Assembly: GCF_032461945.1 (NCBI RefSeq)
Contig: NZ_JAWCUD010000001.1
Span: 248,001 to 312,000, forward strand
Length of the DNA: 64,000 nucleotides
Reading direction: 5' to 3'
Source of the DNA: Paenibacillus_E violae
GTDB taxonomy: Bacteria; Bacillota; Bacilli; Paenibacillales; NBRC-103111
The notes under the pieces were generated by a model that ran no database searches, was not told the DNA's origin, and saw only the letters and a program-made list of their open reading frames with translations. Below, one piece after another: positions 19,177-28,361 of the stretch. Made by a program: the position numbers and the translations under genes. Numbering within the stretch: the stretch's first letter is position 1; each line of letters begins with the position of its first letter.

Positions 19177-19191
19177 GTAGAAAATAGTTTG
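19177..19191. promoter_or_regulatory. 15-base repeat, copy 1 (possible operator)
   Basis: GTAGAAAATAGTTTG occurs here and again exactly at 21553-21567, on either side of the AraC-type regulator gene. This copy overlaps a TTGACC that could serve as a -35 element for the regulator. Its TAGAAA core resembles the TATAGAAATC element of the regulon in 41902-58120. Confidence 0.45.
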
Positions 19192-19316
19192 ACCACAGTG
19201 GACGATTCCAGATGTAAGCGTGTACACTGGTAGATAGACGCAAAAAAGGCAGAGGCATCCAAACGAACTCCGCTTTGCTCACCGTCGACATTCCGTTTGA
19301 ACAATGGAGGCTGAAC

Positions 19317-21539
19317 ATGAGGAAAACGCTATTTAATCGGCTGCTGTTATCCTATATGCCGATTTTTATTATCGTGGTCACGTTTACGTTTTTCGTGTTT
19401 TTTCAGGTGCTGAGTGAACAAAGCCGCAAAGAGGCACTGAATGCCAACAAAATGTTGTCCTTGCAGGCGATGCGCTTGATCGATACATCGCTCAAGGCAA
19501 TTGACAACATGGTGATGATGGAAACAATTAATAATAAAGAATTGAGCGATTTTTTCAATAATGAGTCCAAAAGTAATGTTTTCACCAATATTAGCGCGGT
19601 AAAAAAAATGCGAGAGATGATCGCCTCGTACCCCATGATTGATTCGATCTATTTGGTGCGCTTTGAAGACAATTTTGTGCTCAGTAATGCGACAAGCGAT
19701 CAGCTAAGCAATTACAAGGATGAGCCGTTTATTCAGAGAGCCAAGGACCCTCTAGGAAGCAAAAAATGGTCAGGCGTAAGAGACTTTGAGCAGTTTTCTG
19801 TAAAAGGCAGCAAGCCTGTGGTCAGTTTGGTGCGGGGAGCGCCATTCATCACAGGCGAGAAAGGAATAATCGTCGTCAACGTGGCGACGGATTCGTTGCG
19901 GACCAGCATCGCCGACCTGTATGATCCCAAAACAAGTTATATTGGCCTTCGCGACGCCGCTGGCAACGATTTGTTTCGAGATTTCCGTTCAAACGAACAA
20001 ACAAGGATTTTCTCAAATTATGTTTCCAGTTATACCGGATGGTCCTATCAAAGCGGCCTTGTGAACGGCAAGGTGTTTCATGTGATTTCCTCCCTCTACA
20101 ACGTTTGGTTTATTATCGGAATTGCGATGATTGTGGTTGGATTTGTATGGCTTCTTTATGTGACCAGGTGCAATTCGAGGCCGCTGGAGCAAATCGTGGC
20201 GCGTATTCGCGGTTACCGTCTGCCATCCTTCAAAGAAGGGGGAGATGAATTCTCGTTCATCGAATCCGCTTTGTCCAATATCATTGAACAGTCCAATCAG
20301 TATCAACAAAAGCATGAAGAAGACAGGCATCTCCGTGCGAGATATTTGTTCCATCAGCTCATTGAAGGCGACACGGGGTTAACGCATGAGGAATGGGTGG
20401 AAGAAATAAGCAGCCTGCAGCTTCCCTACGTTTCCAATCGCCAAGTGGTGTTGGTAATTGAAATGGATAAGTACAGTGATTTCTGCTATCAATACTCACG
20501 AAAAGATCAGAATCTTCTCAAATTTGCGCTGCGCAGCGTCATTCAGGAGCTTGCTCCCAAATATGAGCTCGTGCTTTGGGCCGAGTGGACGTCCGCTTTT
20601 CAGCTCAGTGTTATGGTGTTCATGGGAAGCGAGGAGGAAGCCGGCGTTTCCTCCATCCTTCAGCTTTTTGATCATGTGCGTGAGTGGGCTCAGGAGAACT
20701 TGAAGTTTACGGTAACCGTTGGTATTGGCGAGGAAGTTGTACAGCTTGCGAGTGTTGCAAATTCGTATAAAGAAGCGCTAAGGGCGCTTAAATATAAAAT
20801 TGCGCTTGGCGAAAACAGGCTGATCACAAGCGAGCACATTGCCAATCACGGACAGGCTGAAGTATTTTCACATCTAAATGCGATTCGCTCCATGATTCAG
20901 TCGTTCAGACTCCTTGAAGATGAATGGAAGACGAAATATGACGAGCTTTTTGGCGAAATGAAGCTTGGGCTATTAACCAAAGATGAAATTACGAATCTGA
21001 TGAACTATTTAATTTATTATTTGGGCCGGGAAATGGCGGGGATGACCAAGGAGTCTCAAGATATGTGGATGGGGGAAGGTCTTCCGAAGCTTAGTAAAGT
21101 TATGGATGACTGCCATTCCCTTGAACAAATGCGGGAAGAATCCTTGAACGTATTGGACAGCTTATATGCCGGTCTGCTGGAAGCGCAGGACAGGCGCCAG
21201 CATGCAGCTACGATTCGTGACATGCGGAAGTTCATCGAAGAAGAGTACGCCAATCCGAATATGTCACTGGATTACCTCAGTGCAACCTTCAACATTAACA
21301 GCAAATATGTGAGCAAGTTGTTTAAAGAAGAAACGGGACAGAAGTTCGTCGACTTCCTGATCGATATCCGCATCCAGGCAGCGCAGCGACTGCTTACGGA
21401 ATCGCAAGCCCCGATGCAGGAGGTGGCGGAGCAGATCGGTTATACAAGTGCAATCTCTTTCAGCCGTGTGTTTAAGAAAGTGATGGGCTGCTCTCCTAGC
21501 GAATACCGCGAGGATGCGGTGCGCAAACAGATTGGGTGA
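19317..21539 (+). CDS. Membrane-bound AraC-type regulator with extracellular sensor domain
   Basis: This one-component regulator has about 740 residues. The ATG at 19317 is preceded by TGGAGG about 10 bases upstream; the earlier in-frame ATG at 19275 has no good site and would precede the membrane span with 14 extra residues. It has a first span (LLLSYMPIFIIVVTFTFFVF), a Cache-like extracellular region, a second span near residues 260-285, a cytoplasmic region, and a C-terminal AraC double helix-turn-helix (LSATFNINSKYVSKLFKEET, IGYTSAISFSRVFKKVMGC). No receiver or kinase domain is present. It lies directly upstream of the second ABC importer and probably controls it. Confidence 0.9.
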   Translation: MRKTLFNRLLLSYMPIFIIVVTFTFFVFFQVLSEQSRKEALNANKMLSLQAMRLIDTSLKAIDNMVMMETINNKELSDFFNNESKSNVFTNISAVKKMREMIASYPMIDSIYLVRFEDNFVLSNATSDQLSNYKDEPFIQRAKDPLGSKKWSGVRDFEQFSVKGSKPVVSLVRGAPFITGEKGIIVVNVATDSLRTSIADLYDPKTSYIGLRDAAGNDLFRDFRSNEQTRIFSNYVSSYTGWSYQSGLVNGKVFHVISSLYNVWFIIGIAMIVVGFVWLLYVTRCNSRPLEQIVARIRGYRLPSFKEGGDEFSFIESALSNIIEQSNQYQQKHEEDRHLRARYLFHQLIEGDTGLTHEEWVEEISSLQLPYVSNRQVVLVIEMDKYSDFCYQYSRKDQNLLKFALRSVIQELAPKYELVLWAEWTSAFQLSVMVFMGSEEEAGVSSILQLFDHVREWAQENLKFTVTVGIGEEVVQLASVANSYKEALRALKYKIALGENRLITSEHIANHGQAEVFSHLNAIRSMIQSFRLLEDEWKTKYDELFGEMKLGLLTKDEITNLMNYLIYYLGREMAGMTKESQDMWMGEGLPKLSKVMDDCHSLEQMREESLNVLDSLYAGLLEAQDRRQHAATIRDMRKFIEEEYANPNMSLDYLSATFNINSKYVSKLFKEETGQKFVDFLIDIRIQAAQRLLTESQAPMQEVAEQIGYTSAISFSRVFKKVMGCSPSEYREDAVRKQIG

Positions 21540-21552
21540 ATTTTGTTAAACC

Positions 21553-21567
21553 GTAGAAAATAGTTTG
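21553..21567. promoter_or_regulatory. 15-base repeat, copy 2 (possible operator)
   Basis: This is identical to 19177-19191. It lies 13 bases after the regulator stop codon and about 100 bases upstream of the predicted promoter of the second importer operon. Confidence 0.4.
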
Positions 21568-21577
21568 CCTAGCTGCA

Positions 21578-21613
21578 GCAGCTCCGGAGAACCTCCGGGG
21601 CTGCGCGCTTTTT
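21578..21613 (+). terminator. Strong Rho-independent terminator after the AraC-type regulator
   Basis: A 12-bp stem (GCAGCTCCGGAG with CTCCGGGGCTGC, one wobble pair) with a 3-base loop is followed by GCGC and five T residues. Confidence 0.88.
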
Positions 21614-21653
21614 CAGGCGATGCGAAAACGGTTAAGGGCACGATTCTTGTTTC

Positions 21654-21682
21654 TTGCAGATGGCGGCAATCGCCTTTACGAT
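21654..21682 (+). promoter_or_regulatory. Predicted promoter of the second ABC importer operon
   Basis: TTGCAG at 21654-21659 and TACGAT at 21677-21682 are 17 bases apart, between the terminator and the permease start at 21729. Match to consensus is moderate. Confidence 0.5.
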
Positions 21683-21728
21683 GAGGGTGTGAAAGCGCAT
21701 TCCATCCAGACGAAAGGAGAAGGAGCCT

Positions 21729-22655
21729 ATGTTAAGCATGCAGAAGGAATTAGGAATGTCCATGAAAAAGATGAAGCGTCACTGGCAGTTATATGTGGTT
21801 GTAGCTTTACCGCTGCTGTATTTGCTCATTTTCAAGTACATTCCTATGGCTGGCGTCGTCATTGCTTTCAAAGACTACAACGTCATCAAAGGTATTTGGG
21901 GCAGCCCGTGGGTGGGCCTGAAATACTTCGAACAGTTTTTTGAATCACCGAATTTCTGGCTATATTTGAAAAACACGCTGGGCATCAGTATGTACGGTTT
22001 GCTTGTGGGCTTTCCAGCTCCGATCCTATTAGCGCTCGCTTTGAATGAGATTCGTAACGGTTTCTTCAAAAGCAGCGTGCAAATGATTACCTACGCGCCT
22101 TACTTTATTTCGACGGTTATCATGGTGTCTATCCTCATTGTCACCTTGTCGCCAAATGTTGGTATTATCAGCAAGTTCCTGCATGCGCTCGGTGTGGACA
22201 ATACGAATTTCATGGGAATTCCGAGTTTATTCAAATCGATCTACGTTTGGTCGGATGTTTGGCAGCATACGGGTTATGGCGCCATCATTTACATTGCGGC
22301 TTTGTCAGGTGTTAACCCTGAGCTTTATGAATCGGCCAAGGTAGATGGCGCATCCCGGGTACAGAAAATCATAAATATCGATATTCCGAGTTTGATTCCG
22401 GTTTCCGTCATCCTGCTTATACTCAATTTAGGCAACATCATGAAGCTTGGCTTTGAAAAAATATATTTGATGCAAAATCCGCTCAACGTGAGTACATCGG
22501 AAGTCATTTCGACCTATGTGTACAAAGTAGGGCTGCTCAGTTCCAGCTTCAGCTTCTCGGCGGCCATTGGTTTCTTCAACTCAGTTGTCAATTTGATTCT
22601 TCTTGTAGGGGTCAATTACATCGCCAAAAAGTTGTCCAGTTCAAGTTTGTGGTAA
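21729..22655 (+). CDS. Sugar ABC transporter permease, LplB type
   Basis: This 308-residue inner-membrane permease has the LplB-like N-terminus (YIPMAGVVIAFKDYNVIKGI and WVGLKYFEQFF) and the EAA-type loop ESAKVDGASRVQKIINIDIP. The LplB/YtcP class often serves complex glycans such as host or plant oligosaccharides in Paenibacillaceae. AGAAGGAG at 21717-21724 supports the ATG. It is the first gene of an operon with a second permease, a binding lipoprotein and cytoplasmic glycan enzymes. An internal ATG at 21759 (MKKMKRHW) would also give a full transport domain. Confidence 0.92.
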   Translation: MLSMQKELGMSMKKMKRHWQLYVVVALPLLYLLIFKYIPMAGVVIAFKDYNVIKGIWGSPWVGLKYFEQFFESPNFWLYLKNTLGISMYGLLVGFPAPILLALALNEIRNGFFKSSVQMITYAPYFISTVIMVSILIVTLSPNVGIISKFLHALGVDNTNFMGIPSLFKSIYVWSDVWQHTGYGAIIYIAALSGVNPELYESAKVDGASRVQKIINIDIPSLIPVSVILLILNLGNIMKLGFEKIYLMQNPLNVSTSEVISTYVYKVGLLSSSFSFSAAIGFFNSVVNLILLVGVNYIAKKLSSSSLW

Positions 22656-22692
22656 CCGCCGGCCCCTTAGTCCGTAGTAAGGAGGATCTTCT

Positions 22693-23592
22693 ATGATCAA
22701 AACGTCAAGCATTCGCGAATCGCAAGGCGACCGATTGTTTCTGCTCTGCATTTATATCTTTCTGATCGCGGTGTTAATTGTCGTCTTGTTTCCGCTCATT
22801 TTTATCGTCAGTTCATCGTTTAGCTCACCGCAGGCCGTTGTCTCCGGCAAAGTGTGGCTGCTTCCTGTGGATGTTACGCTGGAGGGCTATAAAGCGGTGT
22901 TCCGCAATCCGCAAATCGTAACCGGTTACATGAATTCGTTTTTTTATGCCGTGGTTGGTACTAGCGTCAACGTCGCATTAACCGTCATGCTGGCTTATCC
23001 CATTGCCAAAAAAACGTTCTACGGCCGCAATGTCATCATGGTGCTTCTCGTGATTACGATGATGTTCGAGGGAGGACTAATCCCGTTCTATCTCGTAGTC
23101 AAAAATCTGCATCTGCTCGATACCCGGTGGGCGATGATTTTGCCCGGCGCCATGGCGGTGTTTCAAGTCATTATCGCCCGCACCTTTTTTCAAACATCGA
23201 TTCCAGATGAAATTGCAGAAGCTGCGGAACTCGACGGATGCAGCGATATCCGATTCATAACGAGTATCGTACTGCCGCTTTCCAAGCCGATTCTGGCTGT
23301 GCTGACATTGATGTATGCGGTTGGCCATTGGAACGCCTACTTCGATGCTTTGATTTTCCTGAAATCACCGAATTTATTCCCGCTGCAGATCGTTCTGCGC
23401 AACATCCTTATTCTCAATACGATAGATCCGACTATGGTGTCCAAGGTTGATCAGATGCTAGCCCAGCAAGGGCTGAAGGATCTGCTTAAGTACTCGCTTA
23501 TCGTTGTGGCAAGCGCGCCGGTTCTCATTATTTATCCGTTTGTGCAGAAGCATTTTGTTAAAGGCGTCATGATTGGTTCATTAAAAGGTTGA
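22693..23592 (+). CDS. Sugar ABC transporter permease, YtcP type
   Basis: This 299-residue partner permease has six predicted membrane spans, the EAA loop EAAELDGCSDIRFITSIVLP and the usual C-terminus HFVKGVMIGSLKG. AAGGAGG lies just upstream of the ATG. It follows the LplB-type subunit by 37 bases and precedes the binding-protein gene by 36 bases. It carries the substrate channel together with its partner; the ATPase must come from elsewhere. Confidence 0.92.
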   Translation: MIKTSSIRESQGDRLFLLCIYIFLIAVLIVVLFPLIFIVSSSFSSPQAVVSGKVWLLPVDVTLEGYKAVFRNPQIVTGYMNSFFYAVVGTSVNVALTVMLAYPIAKKTFYGRNVIMVLLVITMMFEGGLIPFYLVVKNLHLLDTRWAMILPGAMAVFQVIIARTFFQTSIPDEIAEAAELDGCSDIRFITSIVLPLSKPILAVLTLMYAVGHWNAYFDALIFLKSPNLFPLQIVLRNILILNTIDPTMVSKVDQMLAQQGLKDLLKYSLIVVASAPVLIIYPFVQKHFVKGVMIGSLKG

Positions 23593-23628
23593 AGGAATAG
23601 GATTGTTAAATTGGGAGGAGTTGTTACG

Positions 23629-25323
23629 ATGAAAAAATGGCATCAATCATACGCAGGTTTGGTGGGAGTTGCACTTTGTTTCTCCCTCGTCTTGAGCGCT
23701 TGCAGCACAGAATCAGGCACACCTGCTGGAGACGCCTCTTCAGGCAGCTCCCCAGCTGCAAGTGAAGATTTCACCCCTGTTGGGCAATTTCCAATTGTGA
23801 AGAAGCCCATGACGATTAAAATGTTCGCGCCGCAGCTGGCCAGCATCGAAAACATGGAGACGAATTCTTTTACCAAATATCTGCAGGACAAGACGAACAT
23901 TCAAATTAAATGGGACCTCGTGCCTGACAAAGCGTTGAATGACCGCAAACAGCTCATGCTCGCAAGCGGCGATTACCCTGAAGTGATTCTGCAAGGGGCT
24001 TTAACGAAAGATGAGCAGATGAAGTACGGCAAACAAGGCGTATTTATTCCGCTAAACGATCTGATTGATACCTACGCGCCTAACTTCAAGAAAGCAATGG
24101 CTGACCTGCCCTACTTGAAAAGCTCCATCACATCGCCGGACGGCAACATTTATGCCCTTCCGCAAGTGAACGAGTGCTATCACTGTAATTATGCCCAAAA
24201 ACTGTGGATTAACCAGGCCTGGCTGGATAAGCTCGGACTGAAAATGCCAACGACAACAGACGAATTTTATGAAGTATTGAAGGCATTTAAGGAAAAAGAC
24301 CCGAACGGCAATGGGAAAAAAGATGAAATTCCGCTGACCGGTTCGGATGACATGTGGGCAGGCAACGTCGCGTCCTTCCTGATGAACGCCTTTATTATTG
24401 ACGATCAGATCGATAAAGACAGCGGTACTTTCCTGCAGTTAAAGGACGGCAAGGTGGATTTGACTGCCAATAAGCCGGAATGGAAGCAGGGTTTGTTGTA
24501 CCTGAACAAGTTGTACAAGGAAGGACTGATCGATCCAGCGTCCTTTACACAAAATTCCGATGCGATTCAGCAGTTGGGTAACCGCCAAGACGCAAATGTG
24601 ATGGGCGGTATAACGACCGCATTGATCAGTTACGCGCACTCGCCGGACGAGAAACATCCGCGTCACAAAGATTATGTTACCGTACCTCCGCTCAAAGGAC
24701 CTAACGGAGTGCAGCAAGCCGGCTATTTTGCGGGAATTGGTAGTTCGCAAATGGCGATTACCAATAAAGCGACCAAAGAGCAGCAAATTGCTGCCATCCG
24801 TTTGGCCGACTATTTGTACACGGAAGAAGCGATTGTTCTGGAAGAGCGCGGCACGGAAAACGTAGGATGGCGCAAAGCGAAGGACGGCGAGCTGGATATG
24901 AACGGCAAGCCGGCGAAATATGCGGTGATTCCTAAGGTAGACAACAAACCTACACATAATGATGGGTGGGAACAGATTGGGCCGTCGCTCCGTACGTTCC
25001 AATATCGCGATTCATGGGCAGCGCTGCAAGATCCGCTTGCAGAAGGGGCGTATGAAGTGCGTTTGAAACGTGAATCAGCGAAATATGAACCTTTCCAATC
25101 GAAAGTGATGTATCCGCCCAGCGTGTTCATTGCATTGGAAGATGCGGAAGTTGCGGCACAGTTGAAAACAACCATTCGTGATTACATCAAGTCGAACATG
25201 GCGCAGTTTATTACGGGCAGCAAAGACATCGATAAGGAATGGGACAGTTATGTAAAAGGCTTTGACGGCCTGCAGCTTGGTAAATATATTGAAATTTATC
25301 AGAAAGCTGTTGCTAAAAAGTAA
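23629..25323 (+). CDS. Sugar-binding lipoprotein of the second ABC importer, LplA-like
   Basis: This solute-binding lipoprotein has about 564 residues. The ATG at 23629 is chosen over TTG 23611 because GGGAGGAG occupies 23613-23620 and the signal peptide MKKWHQSYAGLVGVALCFSL begins there; lipidation is expected at the Cys of VLSACSTES. The large fold with PEVILQGALTKDEQMKYGKQ and Trp/Tyr-rich binding segments resembles LplA-type proteins that bind oligosaccharides. Residues around PNGNGKKDEIPLT form a calcium-loop-like DPNGNGKKDE motif seen in this group. It works with the two permeases upstream. Confidence 0.92.
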   Translation: MKKWHQSYAGLVGVALCFSLVLSACSTESGTPAGDASSGSSPAASEDFTPVGQFPIVKKPMTIKMFAPQLASIENMETNSFTKYLQDKTNIQIKWDLVPDKALNDRKQLMLASGDYPEVILQGALTKDEQMKYGKQGVFIPLNDLIDTYAPNFKKAMADLPYLKSSITSPDGNIYALPQVNECYHCNYAQKLWINQAWLDKLGLKMPTTTDEFYEVLKAFKEKDPNGNGKKDEIPLTGSDDMWAGNVASFLMNAFIIDDQIDKDSGTFLQLKDGKVDLTANKPEWKQGLLYLNKLYKEGLIDPASFTQNSDAIQQLGNRQDANVMGGITTALISYAHSPDEKHPRHKDYVTVPPLKGPNGVQQAGYFAGIGSSQMAITNKATKEQQIAAIRLADYLYTEEAIVLEERGTENVGWRKAKDGELDMNGKPAKYAVIPKVDNKPTHNDGWEQIGPSLRTFQYRDSWAALQDPLAEGAYEVRLKRESAKYEPFQSKVMYPPSVFIALEDAEVAAQLKTTIRDYIKSNMAQFITGSKDIDKEWDSYVKGFDGLQLGKYIEIYQKAVAKK

Positions 25324-25351
25324 TTGGGAACACGAAGAGGTGACGGAAATA

Positions 25352-27070
25352 ATGAACTGCGGTTTACAAAACATGTTCTACAAGTATGTATGGTCAGCCA
25401 ATTGGTGGAATCAGGGGCGGGAAGATACGCAGGTTAAGCACTTGGAGCTTGCCTGCTGTACCAATGACAGCGCCGCTTTTCAGGCGTTGGTCAGTTCGGA
25501 TCAAGAAGATTTGCTCGTTACACGTAGTGAGGATGCGTTGTTGTGGAAGGGTGGACCGATTCAAATTGTGCGCATCAAGGTGGAGACGGATGCTCCTTGT
25601 CAAGTTGACATTCGGCTGATCGGATTGATTGAGGGTGATAGTCGCGTCATGATCTCCGATGTGCTGCTGGATGAGCCCTTCCAATATGTACGGAAGCGAC
25701 AGATTCAGCCTATCTGGGTGGAACTTCATGCTGACGAATCGGCTGCTGCCGGTCAATATGAAGGAAAGATAAAGTTCTACACCCATACGATGTTCGAAGA
25801 TGAGGTGTTGGCGAGTGAATTGACGTTTTGTTTGACGATTCGCGAACAAGCGCTGCCGAAGCCGCAGGATTATTCTTTTTACTTGGACTTATGGCAGCAT
25901 AATTGTAATATCGCAAGAAAATATGATGTCTCATATTGGTCCGATGAACACTTTATGATCCTGGATTCGTTTCTGCACAGCTTGGCTCAACTCGGGCAAA
26001 AGGCGTTGACGCTCGTTGTTTCCGAGGAACCGTGGAGCGGTCAACGGTCTTTTATCGATGCGGAACCATCCGACTTGAATGAATATAGTATTATTCCGGT
26101 TGTCAGGAAGAAAGATGGTCATTTTGACTATGATTTTTCCCGCTTGGATCGTTATGTTGAGCTGGGGGAGAAGCATGGCATTGACAGAGAACTGGAAGTT
26201 TTTGGTTTAATCAACATATGGCAGCACGATGATGAGGGGTATGGCAAGGTTGTGGAGGATTACCCGGATGCCATCCGCGTTCGCTATTTTGATGAAGCAG
26301 CGGGTACTTATCAATATATACGGCAGATAGGCGATCTACAAGCTTACATCGTGGCTTTAGAGCAGCATTTTATCGCAAAAGGGTGGATCGATCGTGTTCG
26401 TGTCGTTGCTGATGAACCGGCGGATATCGCTCTATTCGAGGAAAGCTTAGCGTGCTTGCGCGACATGGCACCATCGCTGAAGTATAAAGCGGCAATTAAT
26501 CATACGGAATTTATTCGTAAAAATATCGAAGGCATCCTAGATTATGTGCCTGTTCTCGACTGCGCGGCTGAAGAATTTGAACAGCTTGCACAGCTTAGAG
26601 AGGACGCGAAGGGGACATTTGCGTATTACGTGTGCTGCTCGCCTGAGAAACCAAACACGTTCCTTGGCTCGCCTTCGATTGAGTCTCGGGTTATTCCTTG
26701 GCTCGTGGAAAAGCTGAAATTAGACGGCTTTTTGCGCTGGAATTATACCGTATGGCCAGACAAACCGCTAGAGAATCTCTCCTATCGGCCTCTGATTTGG
26801 AAAGCAGGCGATACGAATTTCGTGTATCCGGGAAAAAGCGGCAAACCGTTGCTCTCTCTCCGCTACAAATGGCTGCAGCGCGGCATTCGTGATTATGAAT
26901 ATATGCAGCTTTTGAAACGGAATGGAAAGGAAGCGTTTGTGGAAGAAATGCTTCAACACGTATTTCGATTCGAGCATCCGAGAGAGCTTGCACCCTCATC
27001 TGGAAAAAAAGCAGAGCAGTTGTACAGTTTTAAGGTAGATGATTATGAGCGATTATACAAAGGGAAATGA
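25352..27070 (+). CDS. Cytoplasmic GH123/DUF4091-family glycosidase-like protein
   Basis: This protein has about 572 residues and no signal peptide. The ATG at 25352 follows AGAGGTGA at 25335-25342 and lies 28 bases after the binding-protein stop; an earlier frame start at 25262 would overlap that gene. An N-terminal beta-sandwich-like part is followed by a DUF4091/GH123 catalytic barrel with the adjacent acidic pair Asp354-Glu355 (VVADEPADI). GH123 enzymes characterised so far are beta-N-acetylgalactosaminidases that use a neighbouring Asp-Glu pair for substrate-assisted cleavage, so a GalNAc-glycoside is a reasonable guess but activity is unproven. The late segment GFLRWNYTVWPD is typical of the family. 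A distant paralogue is at 30910-32589. Confidence 0.8.
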   Translation: MNCGLQNMFYKYVWSANWWNQGREDTQVKHLELACCTNDSAAFQALVSSDQEDLLVTRSEDALLWKGGPIQIVRIKVETDAPCQVDIRLIGLIEGDSRVMISDVLLDEPFQYVRKRQIQPIWVELHADESAAAGQYEGKIKFYTHTMFEDEVLASELTFCLTIREQALPKPQDYSFYLDLWQHNCNIARKYDVSYWSDEHFMILDSFLHSLAQLGQKALTLVVSEEPWSGQRSFIDAEPSDLNEYSIIPVVRKKDGHFDYDFSRLDRYVELGEKHGIDRELEVFGLINIWQHDDEGYGKVVEDYPDAIRVRYFDEAAGTYQYIRQIGDLQAYIVALEQHFIAKGWIDRVRVVADEPADIALFEESLACLRDMAPSLKYKAAINHTEFIRKNIEGILDYVPVLDCAAEEFEQLAQLREDAKGTFAYYVCCSPEKPNTFLGSPSIESRVIPWLVEKLKLDGFLRWNYTVWPDKPLENLSYRPLIWKAGDTNFVYPGKSGKPLLSLRYKWLQRGIRDYEYMQLLKRNGKEAFVEEMLQHVFRFEHPRELAPSSGKKAEQLYSFKVDDYERLYKGK

Positions 27071-27085
27071 GAAAGGACGGATGAG

Positions 27086-28357
27086 ATGAATCTTGTTCAG
27101 AAGTTAACCCCCACAGCCAGACAATTAGCTTATCAAAACTGGGAATTTGGTTTGTTTCTTCATTTTGGTTTGCGCACGTTTTATGAAGGTTACGTTGATT
27201 TCGATGAAAGGCGGATGGATCCGGCTGCTTTCAACCCCGCTCAACTGGATTGTGAGCAGTGGATTCGAACGGCCAAAGAGGCGGGAATGAATTATGCCGT
27301 TCTAACGGCGAAGCATCATGATGGATTTTCCAATTGGCCTTCCCGGTTTAGCCAATTTAGTGTGGCCGCTTCTCCCTGGAAGGAAGGGAAAGGGGATGTC
27401 ATTCGCGAATTTGTAGATGCATGCCGCAAATATGATGTGAAACCGGGGCTGTACTATTCGCCGTATGATGGTTCTGCCGATTTTTACACCCAGGATGCGA
27501 AAGCCTATGATGATTATTTCGTCAACCAAATCACCGAATTGCTTAGCGGGTATGGTGACATTGACATCCTGTGGTTTGACGGTTGCGGATCAGAAGGGCA
27601 TTCGTATGATTGGAGTCGCATCATTGGTGAAATTCGGCGTATGCAGCCACAGATTTTAATTTTTAATATGGGAGATCCCGATTTTCGCTGGGTAGGCAAC
27701 GAGGACGGTATTGCCCCTGTGCCCTGTTGGAATGTTGTTGATGCTACAGAGTTTTCCATTTTGACGGAGAAAAAGGAGCAGTTAGGGGATCGTTTGTGGC
27801 TGCCTGCGGAATGCGATGTCCAGATGCGGGGGAATTGGTTTTATAGCGACAGCGATGAACATACTCTGAAAAGTGTGGAAGAACTCATGGGCATTTATTT
27901 GCATTCGGTTGGCAGAGGCGCGAACTTGCTTCTCAATATCGGGCCGGATCGAAACGGTTTGCTTCCAGAGAATGATGTGGATAGGCTGCTTGATTTCGGT
28001 TCGGAAATTCGCAGACATGTGGGGAGCCCATTTGCAACACTGGCGCAATGCGACAGACAGGACCGTACGTGGGTTTACGAGACGGAGCAAGCGCAAATGC
28101 TTGATCTTGTTGTCTTGGAAGAGGATCTGACAGAAGGCGAACATGTAAGAAGCTTTAAAATTAGTATCATCACGCAAAAGTCGAGACGACCTGTAACGAT
28201 TTATGAGGGGCAACATATCGGCCACAAAGCTATCATTCGCGTCCCCGCCATCAAAGTCCGTGGGATTATAATTGAGATCACAGAGAGTGATCAAGAAGCC
28301 AATCTTCTAGGACTAAGTTTTCATCATGTTGGTTATGGAAATGAAAACGGGAGGTAA
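27086..28357 (+). CDS. Cytoplasmic GH29 alpha-L-fucosidase
   Basis: This 423-residue enzyme lacks a signal peptide, so it should act on imported fragments. It is a compact GH29 barrel: NWEFGLFLHFGLRTFYEG at the start, AKHHDGFSNWPS, and the nucleophile Asp165 in DILWFDGCG. GH29 enzymes remove alpha-linked L-fucose with retention of configuration; some members act on other deoxy sugars. The gene lies 15 bases after the GH123-like gene and 4 bases before the isomerase gene, in the second importer operon. AGAAAGGACGG precedes the ATG. Confidence 0.92.
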   Translation: MNLVQKLTPTARQLAYQNWEFGLFLHFGLRTFYEGYVDFDERRMDPAAFNPAQLDCEQWIRTAKEAGMNYAVLTAKHHDGFSNWPSRFSQFSVAASPWKEGKGDVIREFVDACRKYDVKPGLYYSPYDGSADFYTQDAKAYDDYFVNQITELLSGYGDIDILWFDGCGSEGHSYDWSRIIGEIRRMQPQILIFNMGDPDFRWVGNEDGIAPVPCWNVVDATEFSILTEKKEQLGDRLWLPAECDVQMRGNWFYSDSDEHTLKSVEELMGIYLHSVGRGANLLLNIGPDRNGLLPENDVDRLLDFGSEIRRHVGSPFATLAQCDRQDRTWVYETEQAQMLDLVVLEEDLTEGEHVRSFKISIITQKSRRPVTIYEGQHIGHKAIIRVPAIKVRGIIIEITESDQEANLLGLSFHHVGYGNENGR

Positions 28358-28361
28358 GTAG

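Noticed and set aside
21620..21943. 107-codon plus-strand frame overlapping the second importer's first permease
   Set aside because: It covers the predicted promoter and the permease start in another frame; the permease has clear family motifs.
24439..25002. 187-codon frame on the minus strand
   Set aside because: It is contained in the second sugar-binding lipoprotein gene and looks like an antisense shadow rich in Arg and Phe.
27782..28294. 170-codon frame on the minus strand
   Set aside because: It lies inside the GH29 gene with no ribosome site or family motif.
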